The notes under the pieces: generated by a model
Told to the model about the DNA's origin: nothing
Seen by the model: the letters and a program-made list of their open reading frames with translations, nothing else
Databases searched by the model: none
NCBI RefSeq assembly: GCF_018139485.1
Contig: NZ_JAGSNF010000004.1
Coordinates: forward strand, 248,001-312,000
Source of the DNA: Phycicoccus avicenniae
GTDB lineage: Bacteria; Actinomycetota; Actinomycetes; Actinomycetales; Dermatophilaceae
DNA length: 64,000 nucleotides
Direction: 5' to 3'
Position numbers and translations under genes: made by a program
Part shown: in pieces, positions 51,820-61,006 of the stretch
Layout: each line of letters begins with the position of its first letter
Position numbering within the stretch: the stretch's first letter is position 1

Positions 51820-53358
51820 ATGGCTGAGGTGGCGCTCGCGGCGACCGGCAGGGTCTCGCTCGATGCCGGGCGGGCCGTCGCCGGCGCGGGCGGGAACGCC
51901 GTCGACGTCGCCGTCGCGGCCGCCGTCGCGGCGATGGCGTCCGAGCCGGGGATCGTCTCGCTCGCCGGCGGGGCGTTCGTGTCGGTGTGGCCGGCGGACG
52001 GCGACCCGGTCGTCCTCGACGGCAACGTCGAGATGCCCGGGCGCGGGCTGGAGGCGTCGGCGTTCGGCGGCGGCGTCCGCGAGGTCTTCACCGCCTACGG
52101 GGGCGGGGTGACGATGTTCGCCGGGCACGGGTCGGTCGCGACGCCGGGGGCGGCCCTCGCCTGCGAGGAGGCCGTCCGGCGGTTCGGGGCGTCGGGGGCC
52201 TCCGGGTGGGCCGGGGTCGTCGCCCCGGCGGCCGCGGCCTGCCGAGAGGGATACCCCGTCAACGGGGCGGCGGCGCGCTACCTCGGGTTCGTCGGGGAGG
52301 TGCTCTTCGGGGAGGACCCGGAGGCGCTCGCGCTCGTCACGCGGGCCGACGGGACCCCGGTGACCGTGGGGGAGACGGTGACGAACGGGGCGCTCGCCGA
52401 CGTCCTCGACCTCGTCGGGCGCTTCGGGGCCGCGGTGCTCACGACGGGTGAGGTCGGGCTGGCGATGGCCCGGGACATGGCCGCACGGGGCGGGCTCGTC
52501 ACCGCAGACGACCTCGCGGCCTACCGGGTGCTCCCGCGCGACCCGGTCCGCCGGCAGGTCGGGGCGTGGGACCTCGCGCTCAACCCGCCGCCGTCGGTGG
52601 GCGGGCCGATGCTCGCGGTGATGCTCGGCGAGCTCGCCCGGCGGGGGACGTACGACTGGTCGGACGTCCTCGAGGTCCAGGAGGCGGTGCTGCGGTACCG
52701 GCTGGAGGTGCACGACGTCGCGACCGACCTCGACGCCGCAGGGCACGCGCTGCTGGCGTCCGTCGAGCGGCTGGGGCTCGCCGGGCTGCCGACGTCGGCG
52801 TCGACGGCGCACGTGTCGGCGGTCGACGCGGACGGGCTGGCGTGCGCGGTGACGATGTCGGCGGGCTACGGCGCGGGGATCACGGTGCCGGGGACCGGGA
52901 TGCTGCTCAACAACGCGCTCGGGGAGCCCGAGCTCAACCGGCTCGGGCTGCACCGGCTGGAGCCGGGCACGCGGCTCGCCTCGAACATGGCGCCGACGAC
53001 CGGGCGGACCGGGGACGGTCGGGTCATCGCCGTCGGGTCCCCGGGGGCCGACCGGATCACGACGGCCCTCGCCCAGGTCCTCGGCCAGGGGTGCCTGCGA
53101 GGAGCCGACCTGCAGGAGGCGATCGCGGCGCCGCGGGTGCACGTGCGCTTCGCCGACGACGGCGCGGCGGTCGTCGAGCACGAGTCGGACCCCGCCATCG
53201 CGGCCGCGGTCGTGGCGTCCGGGCTGGCCTCGACCGACCACGGCGAGACGTCGATGTACTTCGGCGGCGTCGGGGCGGCGTACCGGCGCGAGGACGGGAT
53301 GCTCCAGGCCGCCGGTGACCCCCGTCGCGAGGCCGCCGTCGCCGTCCTCCCGGACTGA
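51820..53358 (+). CDS. Gamma-glutamyltransferase/acylase family protein
   Basis: 512 residues, no signal peptide. Ntn-hydrolase precursor expected to cleave itself before Thr329 in SASTAHVSAVDADG to form two subunits. Large-subunit markers: GGNAVDVAVAAAVAA, PGIVSLAGGAFV, GHGSVATPGA. Small-subunit end: TTGRTGDGRVIAVGSPGADRITTALAQVL. The lack of an export signal suggests a cytoplasmic hydrolase or acylase (for example glutathione- or capsule-type) rather than a surface enzyme. Monocistronic, convergent with the MATE gene. Confidence 0.86.
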   Translation: MAEVALAATGRVSLDAGRAVAGAGGNAVDVAVAAAVAAMASEPGIVSLAGGAFVSVWPADGDPVVLDGNVEMPGRGLEASAFGGGVREVFTAYGGGVTMFAGHGSVATPGAALACEEAVRRFGASGASGWAGVVAPAAAACREGYPVNGAAARYLGFVGEVLFGEDPEALALVTRADGTPVTVGETVTNGALADVLDLVGRFGAAVLTTGEVGLAMARDMAARGGLVTADDLAAYRVLPRDPVRRQVGAWDLALNPPPSVGGPMLAVMLGELARRGTYDWSDVLEVQEAVLRYRLEVHDVATDLDAAGHALLASVERLGLAGLPTSASTAHVSAVDADGLACAVTMSAGYGAGITVPGTGMLLNNALGEPELNRLGLHRLEPGTRLASNMAPTTGRTGDGRVIAVGSPGADRITTALAQVLGQGCLRGADLQEAIAAPRVHVRFADDGAAVVEHESDPAIAAAVVASGLASTDHGETSMYFGGVGAAYRREDGMLQAAGDPRREAAVAVLPD

Positions 53359-53359
53359 C

Positions 53360-53508
53360 GCCAGACCTCTCCCGCCACTGTCGCTCTCGTCGGACGACGT
53401 CGAGATCGCCGAGCCCTGGTGTTGTGGCGACATGATCCGGCGAGGTCGGCATGGCCCGGCGACGTCGGCAGCGGTCGGAGAGGTCTGGCCGGGCCCGGCG
53501 ACGTCAGC
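53360..53508. repeat. Intergenic inverted and direct repeats
   Basis: A perfect 13-bp inverted repeat (53360-53372 with 53477-53489) frames the space between two convergent genes. Three 14-nt direct repeats of the form CCGGCGASGTCRGC occur at 53437, 53456 and 53495; the third reaches into the end of the MATE gene. May act as terminator. Confidence 0.6.
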
Positions 53509-54871
53509 GGGTGGCGCCCGTGACCATCCACCGGTCGGTCCGCACCCGCAGCCACATGAGGGTGCCGCGGATCGCCATGAAGGCGGTGAACGCGACCCAC
53601 AGCCACATGACGGCGTCGTTCGTGCCCGTCGCGGACCCACCCTGCAGCAGCCAGTCGCCGGCGAGGTGCACCCCGAGGACCAGCGGCAGGTAGAGCACGA
53701 GGTTCACGACCATGGCCCGCGCCAGCCACGCCCCGTCCCCGGCACCGATGAGGACACCGTCGACGACGAAGACGAACCCGGACAGCGGCTGCGACAGGGC
53801 GACGACGACGAGACCCGCGGCGATCGCGGCCTGCACGGCGGCGTCGGGGGTGAAGAGCGGTCCGAGCCAGGGACGCACCCCGAGGAGCACGATGCCCACG
53901 ACGATGCCGGACACGACTCCCCACCGGACCATGAGCCGGGTGGCCGACCTCGTCGTCGCGAGGTCCCCGGCCCCGAGCGCCCGACCGGTGATGGCCTGCG
54001 CGGCGATCGCGATGGCGTCCAGGGCGAAGACGAGGAAGGACCAGACCGTCGCCGTCACCTGGTACGCCGCGAGCGGCACGTCGCCGAGCCCGGCCGCCAC
54101 CCAGGTCGTGACGAGCAGGGCCCCGCGCAGCGCGAGCGTCCGCACGAGCAGCGGCACCCCGCCCCGGGCCGCCGCGAGCACCCGCCCGGGGTGCGCCCGC
54201 AGGGTCACCTCGGTCCGCGCGGCCTCCCGGACGAGGACGACGACGAGCGCCACGGCCATCCCGGTCTGGGCGATGACGGTGCCCCAGGCGGACCCGGCGA
54301 TGCCCCAGCCGAGCCCGTGGACGAACCACCAGCTGAGCCCGGCGTTTGCGGAGAACCCGAGGACCGCCGCGACGAGCGGGGTGCGGGTGTCCTGCAGCCC
54401 GCGCAGCACCCCGGTCGTCGCGAGGACGACGAGCATGCCGGGGAGGCCGAACGCCGACACCCGCAGGTAGGTCGCCGCCTGCTCGAGGGCGGCGTCGGAG
54501 GCCCCGAACAGGCCGGCCAGGTCCCGCGCGCCGACGGCGACGACCGCCGTCGTGACGAGCCCGAGGGCCACGGCGAGCCACGTCCCGTCGATGCCCGCCG
54601 AGATCGCACCGGAGCGGGAGCCTGACCCCAGCTGGCGGGCGACGACCGACGTCGTGCCGTAGGCGAGGAAGACGAACACGTTGGCGGCGGTGAGCAGGAC
54701 GGCGCTCGCCACCCCGAGGCCGGCGAGCGGGGCGACCCCGAGCCGGCCGACGATCGCGGAGTCGACGAGGAGGAAGAGCGGCTCGGCGACGAGCGCGAGG
54801 AACGCGGGGACGGCGAGGCGGAGCACCTCCCGGTGCTGTCCCACCTCCCGCGTCTCGCCCACGTCAGGCAT
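53504..54871 (-). CDS. MATE-family (DinF-like) multidrug/cation exporter
   Basis: 455 residues from the ATG at 54871 (another at 54901). Twelve hydrophobic segments in two homologous halves. Conserved VPAFLALVAEPLFLLVDSAIVGRLG opens the first, and the DinF-type loop VLRGLQDTRTPLVAAVLGFSAN is present. Exchanges drugs or organic cations for H+ or Na+. Its ligand cannot be predicted. Confidence 0.9.
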   Translation of the reverse strand: MPDVGETREVGQHREVLRLAVPAFLALVAEPLFLLVDSAIVGRLGVAPLAGLGVASAVLLTAANVFVFLAYGTTSVVARQLGSGSRSGAISAGIDGTWLAVALGLVTTAVVAVGARDLAGLFGASDAALEQAATYLRVSAFGLPGMLVVLATTGVLRGLQDTRTPLVAAVLGFSANAGLSWWFVHGLGWGIAGSAWGTVIAQTGMAVALVVVLVREAARTEVTLRAHPGRVLAAARGGVPLLVRTLALRGALLVTTWVAAGLGDVPLAAYQVTATVWSFLVFALDAIAIAAQAITGRALGAGDLATTRSATRLMVRWGVVSGIVVGIVLLGVRPWLGPLFTPDAAVQAAIAAGLVVVALSQPLSGFVFVVDGVLIGAGDGAWLARAMVVNLVLYLPLVLGVHLAGDWLLQGGSATGTNDAVMWLWVAFTAFMAIRGTLMWLRVRTDRWMVTGATR

Positions 54872-54931
54872 TGAACCCGACGGCGGCGACGACCGCCCCA
54901 CGGCCCGCCGGTCGGACCACCGTCCGGGTCC

Positions 54932-56158
54932 TCAGGCGAGCCCGAGGCCGCGGGCCTCCTCCCACAGCTCGTCCCGCACCCGGGGGTGGGCGACGTGCTC
55001 GACGAGCCGGCGGCACTGGTCGCGTTGGTCGTGACCGAGGAGCTCGGCGGTGCCGTGCTCGGAGACGACGGCGCTCTGCTGGACGCTCGTCACCGGCTCG
55101 TCGAGGAGCGGCACGACGGTCGAGACGTCGGCCTTGGGGTGCCAGGACCGCAACGCGATGACCGCCTGCCCGCCGGGCGAGTGCAGGGCGCCGACGACGA
55201 AGTCGGTCTGCCCGCCGAAGCCGGAGTGGATCCGCGCGTCGATCCGCGAGGCGTTGGCCTGCCCGAAGAGGTCGACCTCGAGCGCGGTGTTCACCGACGT
55301 CATCGCGCGCTGCCGGCTGATCGTCCCGGGGTCGTTCGTCACCTCGGTCCGAGTCATCCGCAGCCGAGGGTTGCCGTCGAGCCAGGCGTAGAGCTCCTCG
55401 GTGCCGAACGCGAAGGACGTCGTGAGCGGGTGGTCGGGGTCGAGGGCGCCGGCGTGGTCGAGGGCGAGGACGCCGTCGGAGAACATCTCGGTCCAGACCC
55501 GCAGCCCGCGCCGGTCGCGCAGGGCGGCGAGCGTCGCGTCGGGGACGCCGCCGATGCCGGCCTGCAAGGTCGCCCCGTCGCCGACCCGGGCGGCGACGCG
55601 CTCCCCGATGAGCCGGCTGTCGTCGTCCGGCGCGAGCGGGGTGTGGACGGGCAGGTCGGCCGGCACCTCGACGGCGAGGTCGACCGCGTCGAGCGGCACG
55701 AGGGCGTCGCCGAGCGTGTAGGGCATCCGGTCGTTGACGACCGCGACGACGGTCCCGGACCGCACCCGGCACGCCTCGAGCGCGGCGGGCAGGACGTTGA
55801 CCTCGATGCCGAGCGACAGCATCCCGTCACGCGGTGGCGCGCAGTGCACGACGACGACGTCGGGGGCGAGCGGTCCGCCGAGGAGCAGCGGCACCATCGA
55901 CAGCCGGCTCGGGACGTAGGACAGGTTCCGGTGGTGGCGCATCCCCGGGCCGACGAAGCACGTCTCGGCGACGACCCCGGGCCGGTCGGGGACCCCGGCC
56001 GGGGCGTTGAGGGCGTGCAGGACGTACCGCTCCCGGGCGGCGTCGAGCACCCGCACCGCCTCCCACGGCATCGCCGCGTTGCCGGACACGACGACCCGTG
56101 GGGTGTCCGGCAACGCGGCGAGGTGGCGTCCGAGCTCCTCCGGGGTCACCGTCCGCAT
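54932..56158 (-). CDS. Acetyl-CoA hydrolase/4-hydroxybutyrate CoA-transferase family protein
   Basis: 408 residues, two alpha/beta domains. The oxyanion/CoA loop is LQAGIGGVPDATLAAL, and the catalytic Glu lies in SVNTALEVDLFGQANAS. GFGGQTDFVVGALHSPGGQAVIAL is the family's CoA-binding end. Transfers CoA between carboxylates (acetate with 4-hydroxybutyrate, butyrate or succinate). Ends 60 nt before the MATE start. Confidence 0.88.
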   Translation of the reverse strand: MRTVTPEELGRHLAALPDTPRVVVSGNAAMPWEAVRVLDAARERYVLHALNAPAGVPDRPGVVAETCFVGPGMRHHRNLSYVPSRLSMVPLLLGGPLAPDVVVVHCAPPRDGMLSLGIEVNVLPAALEACRVRSGTVVAVVNDRMPYTLGDALVPLDAVDLAVEVPADLPVHTPLAPDDDSRLIGERVAARVGDGATLQAGIGGVPDATLAALRDRRGLRVWTEMFSDGVLALDHAGALDPDHPLTTSFAFGTEELYAWLDGNPRLRMTRTEVTNDPGTISRQRAMTSVNTALEVDLFGQANASRIDARIHSGFGGQTDFVVGALHSPGGQAVIALRSWHPKADVSTVVPLLDEPVTSVQQSAVVSEHGTAELLGHDQRDQCRRLVEHVAHPRVRDELWEEARGLGLA

Positions 56159-56178
56159 GACCCCATCGTCCCCGATGC

Positions 56179-58167
56179 TCAGGAGGAGTAGCGGCCGAAC
56201 CAGTCGGCGGCGGTCACCGGGTCCCCGTCGGCGTCGCGGACCCGGACCTGGGCGAGCGAGCCGTCGGCGACGACCTCGACCGTGTCGCCGTCGAAGCTCG
56301 TGAAGGACACCGAGACCGGCTCCGCGTACATCCCGAGCTGCTCCTCGAGGATCGAGGTCGCGACCCGCTCGCCGAGCCGGACCGACTCGTAGTAGTCGGT
56401 GAAGTAGTGCACCCCGGCGATGTTCCGGGCGATGGAGATGTTCGCCGCCAGCTTGTCGAGCTCACCCTGCACGGTCAGCCCCGGCGTGGGCTGCGGCGAG
56501 GCGGGCGCGAGGTGGGCCGTCCCGTCGGCGTCCGGCTCCGCGACGAAGGCCGGGTACGGCCAGGCGCGCGCCGACCCGTCCGCGTCGTGCATGTCGAACA
56601 TCGCCTCGAGGACGGTGACGCACGCGCCCGCGACCGTGGCGTGCCCCGCTCCGTAGGCGGGGTGCGTCGGCGAGCCCTCGGGGAAGGCCATCGGGAGGAG
56701 GAAGTTCGCCGAGTCCTCGATCGTGGGCAGCCCGGCGGCCGCGGCGGCGTCCTGCACGACGTGGCCGTCGGTCCGGGCGTTCTGCGCCGCGTTGTGCGCG
56801 CTCACCCGGGCCAGGAGCCCGGGCGGGATCTTCCCCCGCAGCTCGTCGAGGGCGTCGCGCAGGTCCTGCTGCGGCAGGTGGGTCGCGGCGTCCGCCGTCG
56901 CGTTGAGGGTGAGCAGCGCCGCGACCACCTCGGGGCGGGCCCGGCGGTGGTGCATCCACTTCTGCCGCCACACCGCCTTGAGGGCTCGGCTCGACACCTC
57001 GGTGACGAGCGCGAGGACGTGCGGCCCGCCGAAGGACGCGAACGCGGACCGGGTCCTGCTGTCGGACTCGGGGAGCCCCGGGTCCTTCGGGAACCGCGTC
57101 CCGTCGGCGAGCATGATGAGGCAGGCGACGAGGTAGGCCTGGTAGAGCGCGTCGTAGTGGACGTACGTCGCGACGTCGCGGGGCGTCGTGAGGAACCGGC
57201 GATCGGGCCGGAAGACGTCGAGGCCGTTGAAGTCGACACCGTTCTGGCAGTCCAGCCACGAGGCCCACGTCGTCATCCAGTCGACGCCTTCCACCGCGAC
57301 GATGCTGCGCTGGTCGACGACCTGGGTGCCGAAGAGGACGAACCCGTCCTCCTCGGAGAGGTTCGCCCGCTCCCCGGGGAACGTCGACGCCGCCGAGTTC
57401 CCGACCGCGCCCTCGACCGTGGCCGCGCTGTTGTCCGACCCGACGAGGAGGTACTGCGAGAGCCACGGCCCGCTCCGCGAGCCCGGCGTGGAGCCGCGGA
57501 AGAGGTCGGCCCCGGTGACGACGGGGGCGCGTCCCGCGAGGTGGTTCCGGCCGGCCCGGGTCCGGGGCGTCGCCGTCCCCGCGAGGAAGGGCATCGAGTC
57601 CAGCTCCTGGCGGATCGCGGTGACGTCCGGGCCGGACTCGTCCGCGATGGCCGTGAAGGGGACGTCCCGCAGGAGCGCCATCGCGTACAGCTCGGCCATC
57701 TCGGCGGCGAGCTCGTCGGTGGCCAGGAGCGGCGCCGGGGCGATGGCGAACGCGCCGGCGTCGGCTCCCTCGACGTCGTACACGTGGCCGGTGAGCGGGC
57801 TGGTCAGCCTGCGGTAGGTCGTCGGGCTCGGGGCACCGGTCGTGTAGCGGGGCGGGTCCTCGGGGGTGGCGCCCGAGCCGGTGCGGTTGCGGCCCACGGG
57901 GAGGGTCTCGAGGGCGCCCTCGTCGTGCCGGGTGACGGCCCGCACCATCGCGGCGTGGCTCGGCCGGTGGACGGCGCCGGTCGGGTCGTGCGGCAGCGTC
58001 TTGTGGAAGCTCAGGGCGTGGTCGTCGTAGTGGGTCTCCTCGCCGTTGGGGCGGGTGACGCCGTCCCCGCGTCCGCCGGCGGCGGCGGTGAGGGCGGCGC
58101 GGCGGGTGGCCGCGGCGTCCCGGCGGTCGTGGCAGTCCGGGACGGGACGGCCGATCGAGAGGGTCAT
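56179..58167 (-). CDS. Vanadium-dependent haloperoxidase-like (PAP2-fold) protein
   Basis: 662 residues. The vanadate pocket is recognisable: KWMHHRRARPE (Lys, Arg), PEGSPTHPAYGAGHATV (Ser, Gly, acid-base His) and ARNIAGVHYFTDYYES (second Arg and the vanadate-ligating His). This order and spacing match algal and cyanobacterial vanadium bromoperoxidases; small phosphatases of the PAP2 fold lack the large N-terminal half. No signal peptide. Would oxidise halide with H2O2 to hypohalous acid; phosphatase activity is an alternative if halide cannot bind. 20 nt upstream of the CoA-transferase on the same strand. Confidence 0.85.
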   Translation of the reverse strand: MTLSIGRPVPDCHDRRDAAATRRAALTAAAGGRGDGVTRPNGEETHYDDHALSFHKTLPHDPTGAVHRPSHAAMVRAVTRHDEGALETLPVGRNRTGSGATPEDPPRYTTGAPSPTTYRRLTSPLTGHVYDVEGADAGAFAIAPAPLLATDELAAEMAELYAMALLRDVPFTAIADESGPDVTAIRQELDSMPFLAGTATPRTRAGRNHLAGRAPVVTGADLFRGSTPGSRSGPWLSQYLLVGSDNSAATVEGAVGNSAASTFPGERANLSEEDGFVLFGTQVVDQRSIVAVEGVDWMTTWASWLDCQNGVDFNGLDVFRPDRRFLTTPRDVATYVHYDALYQAYLVACLIMLADGTRFPKDPGLPESDSRTRSAFASFGGPHVLALVTEVSSRALKAVWRQKWMHHRRARPEVVAALLTLNATADAATHLPQQDLRDALDELRGKIPPGLLARVSAHNAAQNARTDGHVVQDAAAAAGLPTIEDSANFLLPMAFPEGSPTHPAYGAGHATVAGACVTVLEAMFDMHDADGSARAWPYPAFVAEPDADGTAHLAPASPQPTPGLTVQGELDKLAANISIARNIAGVHYFTDYYESVRLGERVATSILEEQLGMYAEPVSVSFTSFDGDTVEVVADGSLAQVRVRDADGDPVTAADWFGRYSS

Positions 58168-58324
58168 GCTGGCCTCCTTCGTCGCGGAGGCCGATGCGTC
58201 GCCCCCGATGGAGCCAGGAGGCGGCGGTGGGAGGTGCTGATACCGGCGCCTCATACCGGCGCCCGTCGCCGGGGGCCGCGCTCGCGGACCGCACCGGACA
58301 CGTCCGCGCCCTACCGTGGTCGGC

Positions 58325-58600
58325 ATGTGCCGCAACATCCGTCAGCTCCACAACTTCGAGCCCCCCGCGACGACCGACGAGGTGCGGGCCGCCGCGCTGC
58401 AGTACGTCCGCAAGGTCAGTGGGTCGACGAGGCCGTCGCAGGCCAACGAGGAGGCCTTCGCGCGGGCCGTCGACGAGGTCGCCGAGGTGACGCGGCGCCT
58501 GCTCGACGGGCTCACGACGGCGGCACCGCCGAAGGACCGCGAGGTCGAGGCGGCCAAGGCGCGGGCCCGGGCCGCCGAGCGGTACGGCCGCACGGGCTGA
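58325..58600 (+). CDS. DUF2277 family protein
   Basis: 91 residues. Starts MCRNIRQLHNFEPPATTDEV, the strongly conserved DUF2277 opening, followed by RAAALQYVRKVSGSTRPSQAN. The charged tail (VEAAKARARAAERYGR) may be helical. GTG at 58316 is a possible earlier start. Divergent from the haloperoxidase gene. Function unknown. Confidence 0.85.
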   Translation: MCRNIRQLHNFEPPATTDEVRAAALQYVRKVSGSTRPSQANEEAFARAVDEVAEVTRRLLDGLTTAAPPKDREVEAAKARARAAERYGRTG

Positions 58601-59073
58601 GGACCCGCGCGTCGTCATCGGGGGTCGCCGGGGCGTCGCCGCAGGTGGGACGCGCGGGAGCGCCCAGGGCGGCGGTGCGGCGCTGTCGCGGGCCGGGCAC
58701 CGCTCCGCGGGGTCGGCCGAACGGTGTCGCGCCCTGTGGACGGCAACACGCCCGACACTTTCTCGTGTGCACATCCGGTGGATGGTGAACCTGCAGGTCA
58801 GCGCCTCGACGAGGACGGTCCGTGACGCTCGTCCACAGGGTTACCCACCGACGGTGCACAACCGGCCCGGGCGTTTTCCACCGCTCGTCCACAGGCTGTC
58901 CCCAGCCGTTCGGCCGATGTGCCCCGTCCGGGTTGGAGGGGTCCCCGGGGGCGACCTACGGTTACCCGGCGGACCCGCTGTCGGTGGCCCCTGGTGGACT
59001 CTCCGGCACCGGTGGGGTCGCCGGGTCGCAGTGGGTGTCGTGGTCGTCGTCGCGTCGTCGGAAGGGTTGTCGG
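58601..59073. other. Intergenic region before dnaB
   Basis: No gene recognised. Holds the cluster of DnaA-box-like sequences annotated at 58829-58904 and a further one in reverse at 58735-58743 (CCGTCCACA on the minus strand). No tRNA or ribosomal-protein gene (rplI, rpsR) precedes dnaB here. Confidence 0.6.
58829..58904. promoter_or_regulatory. Cluster of DnaA-box-like sequences upstream of dnaB
   Basis: Five 9-mers near the actinobacterial box TTGTCCACA: TCGTCCACA (58829 and 58885, one mismatch each), TTACCCACC (58841), TTTTCCACC (58874) and CTGTCCCCA (58896). All are on the same strand within 76 nt. The GC-rich context argues against an unwinding origin; a DnaA-regulated or DnaA-titrating site is more likely. 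Confidence 0.45.
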
Positions 59074-60438
59074 GTGAGCATCGCCGAGATCGGGTTCTCC
59101 GCCCCTCCGGAGCCCCCGGACGAGCGCGTCCCTCCCCAGGACCTCGGTGCCGAGCAGTCGGTCCTCGGCTCGATGCTCCTCGACAAGGACGCCATCGCCG
59201 ACTGCCTCGAGGAGGTCAAGGCCCAGGACTTCTACCGCCCGGCGCACGAGGCCATCTTCGACGCCGTCCTCGACCTCTTCGGACGCGGTGAGCCCGCCGA
59301 CGCGATCACCGTCGCCGACGAGCTGTCCAAGCGGGGCGACCTCGCCCGGGTCGGCGGCCAGGCCTACCTCCACCAGCTCATCCAGTCCGTCCCGACCGCC
59401 GCGAACGCCGGCTACTACGCCGAGATCGTCCACGAGCGGGCGGTGCTGCGGCGCCTCGTCGAGGCCGGCACCCGCATCGTCCAGATGGGGTACGCCCAGG
59501 GCGAGGGCGACATCGACGACATCGTCAACCGGGCCCAGGCCGAGGTGTACGGCGTCGCCGACAAGCGCGGCGGGGAGGACTACCACGCTCTCGGCGAGAT
59601 CCTCGACGAGACCCTCACCGAGATCGAGGCCGCCTCGGGACGGACCGACGAGCTCATCGGCGTGCCGACCGGGTTCATCGAGCTCGACGAGCTGACCCAC
59701 GGCCTCCACCCCGGCCAGATGATCGTCGTCGCGGCGCGCCCCGCGGTCGGGAAGTCGACCCTCGGCATCGACATCGTCCGGGCGGCGGCGATCAAGCACA
59801 ACATGGCCGCGGCCGTGTTCTCGCTCGAGATGAGCCGCACCGAGATCACGATGCGCATCCTGTCCGCCGAGGCGACAATCCAGCTCCAGGACCTGCGCCG
59901 CGGCCTGAAGAACCAGGACCAGTGGAACAAGCTCGCGCGGATCATGGGCAAGATCAGCGACGCCCCGCTCTTCGTCGACGACAGCCCGAACATGTCGCTC
60001 ATGGAGATCCGGGCCAAGTGCCGGCGCCTGAAGCAGCAGCACAACCTCAAGCTCGTCGTCATCGACTACCTCCAGCTCATGACGTCCGGCAAGAAGGTCG
60101 AGTCGCGCCAGCAGGAGGTCGCGGAGTTCTCCCGGGCCCTGAAGCTGCTCGCCAAGGAGATCGAGGTGCCCGTCATCGCGATCAGCCAGCTGAACCGTGG
60201 CCCCGAGCAGCGCACCGACAAGCGCCCCCAGATGTCCGACCTGCGTGAGTCCGGATCGATCGAGCAGGACGCCGACGTCGTCATCCTCCTGCACCGCGAC
60301 CGCGGCGACGTCGAGCGGGAGGGGGAGGCCGACGTCATCGTCGCCAAGCACCGGAACGGGCCGACGAAGGACCTCGTCCTCGCCTTCCAGGGGCACTACT
60401 CGCGGTTCAACAACATGGCCAAGGACGGCGGCTTCTAG
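59074..60438 (+). CDS. dnaB: Replicative DNA helicase DnaB
   Basis: Hexameric 5'-3' helicase of the replication fork. 454 residues from a GTG with GGAAGG 8 nt upstream. N-terminal DnaB domain: PPQDLGAEQSVLGSMLLDKDAI. C-terminal RecA-like domain: HGLHPGQMIVVAARPAVGKSTL (Walker A), LVVIDYLQLM (Walker B), EFSRALKLLAKEIEVPVIAISQLNRG and an arginine-finger segment. No intein is inserted, unlike many mycobacterial dnaB genes. The upstream open frame back to 58822 shows no conserved sequence. Confidence 0.97.
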   Translation: MSIAEIGFSAPPEPPDERVPPQDLGAEQSVLGSMLLDKDAIADCLEEVKAQDFYRPAHEAIFDAVLDLFGRGEPADAITVADELSKRGDLARVGGQAYLHQLIQSVPTAANAGYYAEIVHERAVLRRLVEAGTRIVQMGYAQGEGDIDDIVNRAQAEVYGVADKRGGEDYHALGEILDETLTEIEAASGRTDELIGVPTGFIELDELTHGLHPGQMIVVAARPAVGKSTLGIDIVRAAAIKHNMAAAVFSLEMSRTEITMRILSAEATIQLQDLRRGLKNQDQWNKLARIMGKISDAPLFVDDSPNMSLMEIRAKCRRLKQQHNLKLVVIDYLQLMTSGKKVESRQQEVAEFSRALKLLAKEIEVPVIAISQLNRGPEQRTDKRPQMSDLRESGSIEQDADVVILLHRDRGDVEREGEADVIVAKHRNGPTKDLVLAFQGHYSRFNNMAKDGGF

Positions 60439-60772
60439 TGCCGACGACCAGAGAGTTTGCATCCTGGGCGGGAACAATGCGTCCTGACGCGTCCTCATCG
60501 TCGAGGGGTACCTGGACGGACGTCAGTCGATTCGATGGCGGGCGATAGGGCGCAAGCGGACCACAGCTCCCCAGGGCCAGTTGCTGGCTACAACGCGCTG
60601 TCAGCACATTGGGCCCGCAACGACTCGTAGACCCACGTCACAAGCCTCAGTCTTGCGACCGTCAAAGGGACTTTGGGGCGAGGGCTCCGTTCCTGTGGCG
60701 TGACCGTCCCGGCCCTGTCATAGTTCGTGCACCGGGAGGCTCAGGGCCTCTTGGGGGGCGGAGGAGTGGGGT
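60439..60772. other. Gene-poor, lower-GC stretch after dnaB
   Basis: No supported gene, tRNA-like T-loop or repeat found. Base composition is more even than in the flanking genes, consistent with decayed or foreign DNA. Confidence 0.5.
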
Positions 60773-61006
60773 GTGGACACTTCTACGGATGTGCGAAGCC
60801 GGATGCGATTTGTCGCTTCGCGCCAGGTTCCGGTGATGTCTGTGATTGCCTTCTTCATCATCGTTCTTCTGGACACGCGCCGGGAGCAGATGATCGTGAC
60901 GGCCGGGGCCTTGGTGATCCTCGCGATCGGCATCGCCATGGACTGGAAGCGATTCGGCCGCGCACCGAAGCCCGAGGTCATCCGGCCGCGCTACGGGCAG
61001 GACTAG
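60773..61006 (+). CDS. Small membrane protein, function unknown
   Basis: 77 residues from a GTG with GGAGGAG (60760-60766) 6 nt upstream. Two hydrophobic helices, VMSVIAFFIIVLLD and MIVTAGALVILAIGIAMDW, with a short charged turn (TRREQ) between them and a basic tail (KRFGRAPKPEVIRPRYGQ). The layout resembles many uncharacterised two-helix proteins; a holin or toxin role has no direct support. Confidence 0.6.
   Translation: MDTSTDVRSRMRFVASRQVPVMSVIAFFIIVLLDTRREQMIVTAGALVILAIGIAMDWKRFGRAPKPEVIRPRYGQD

Noticed and set aside
58829-58904. Chromosomal replication origin
   Set aside because: No dnaA or dnaN gene, no AT-rich unwinding region, too few boxes; kept only as a DnaA-box cluster.
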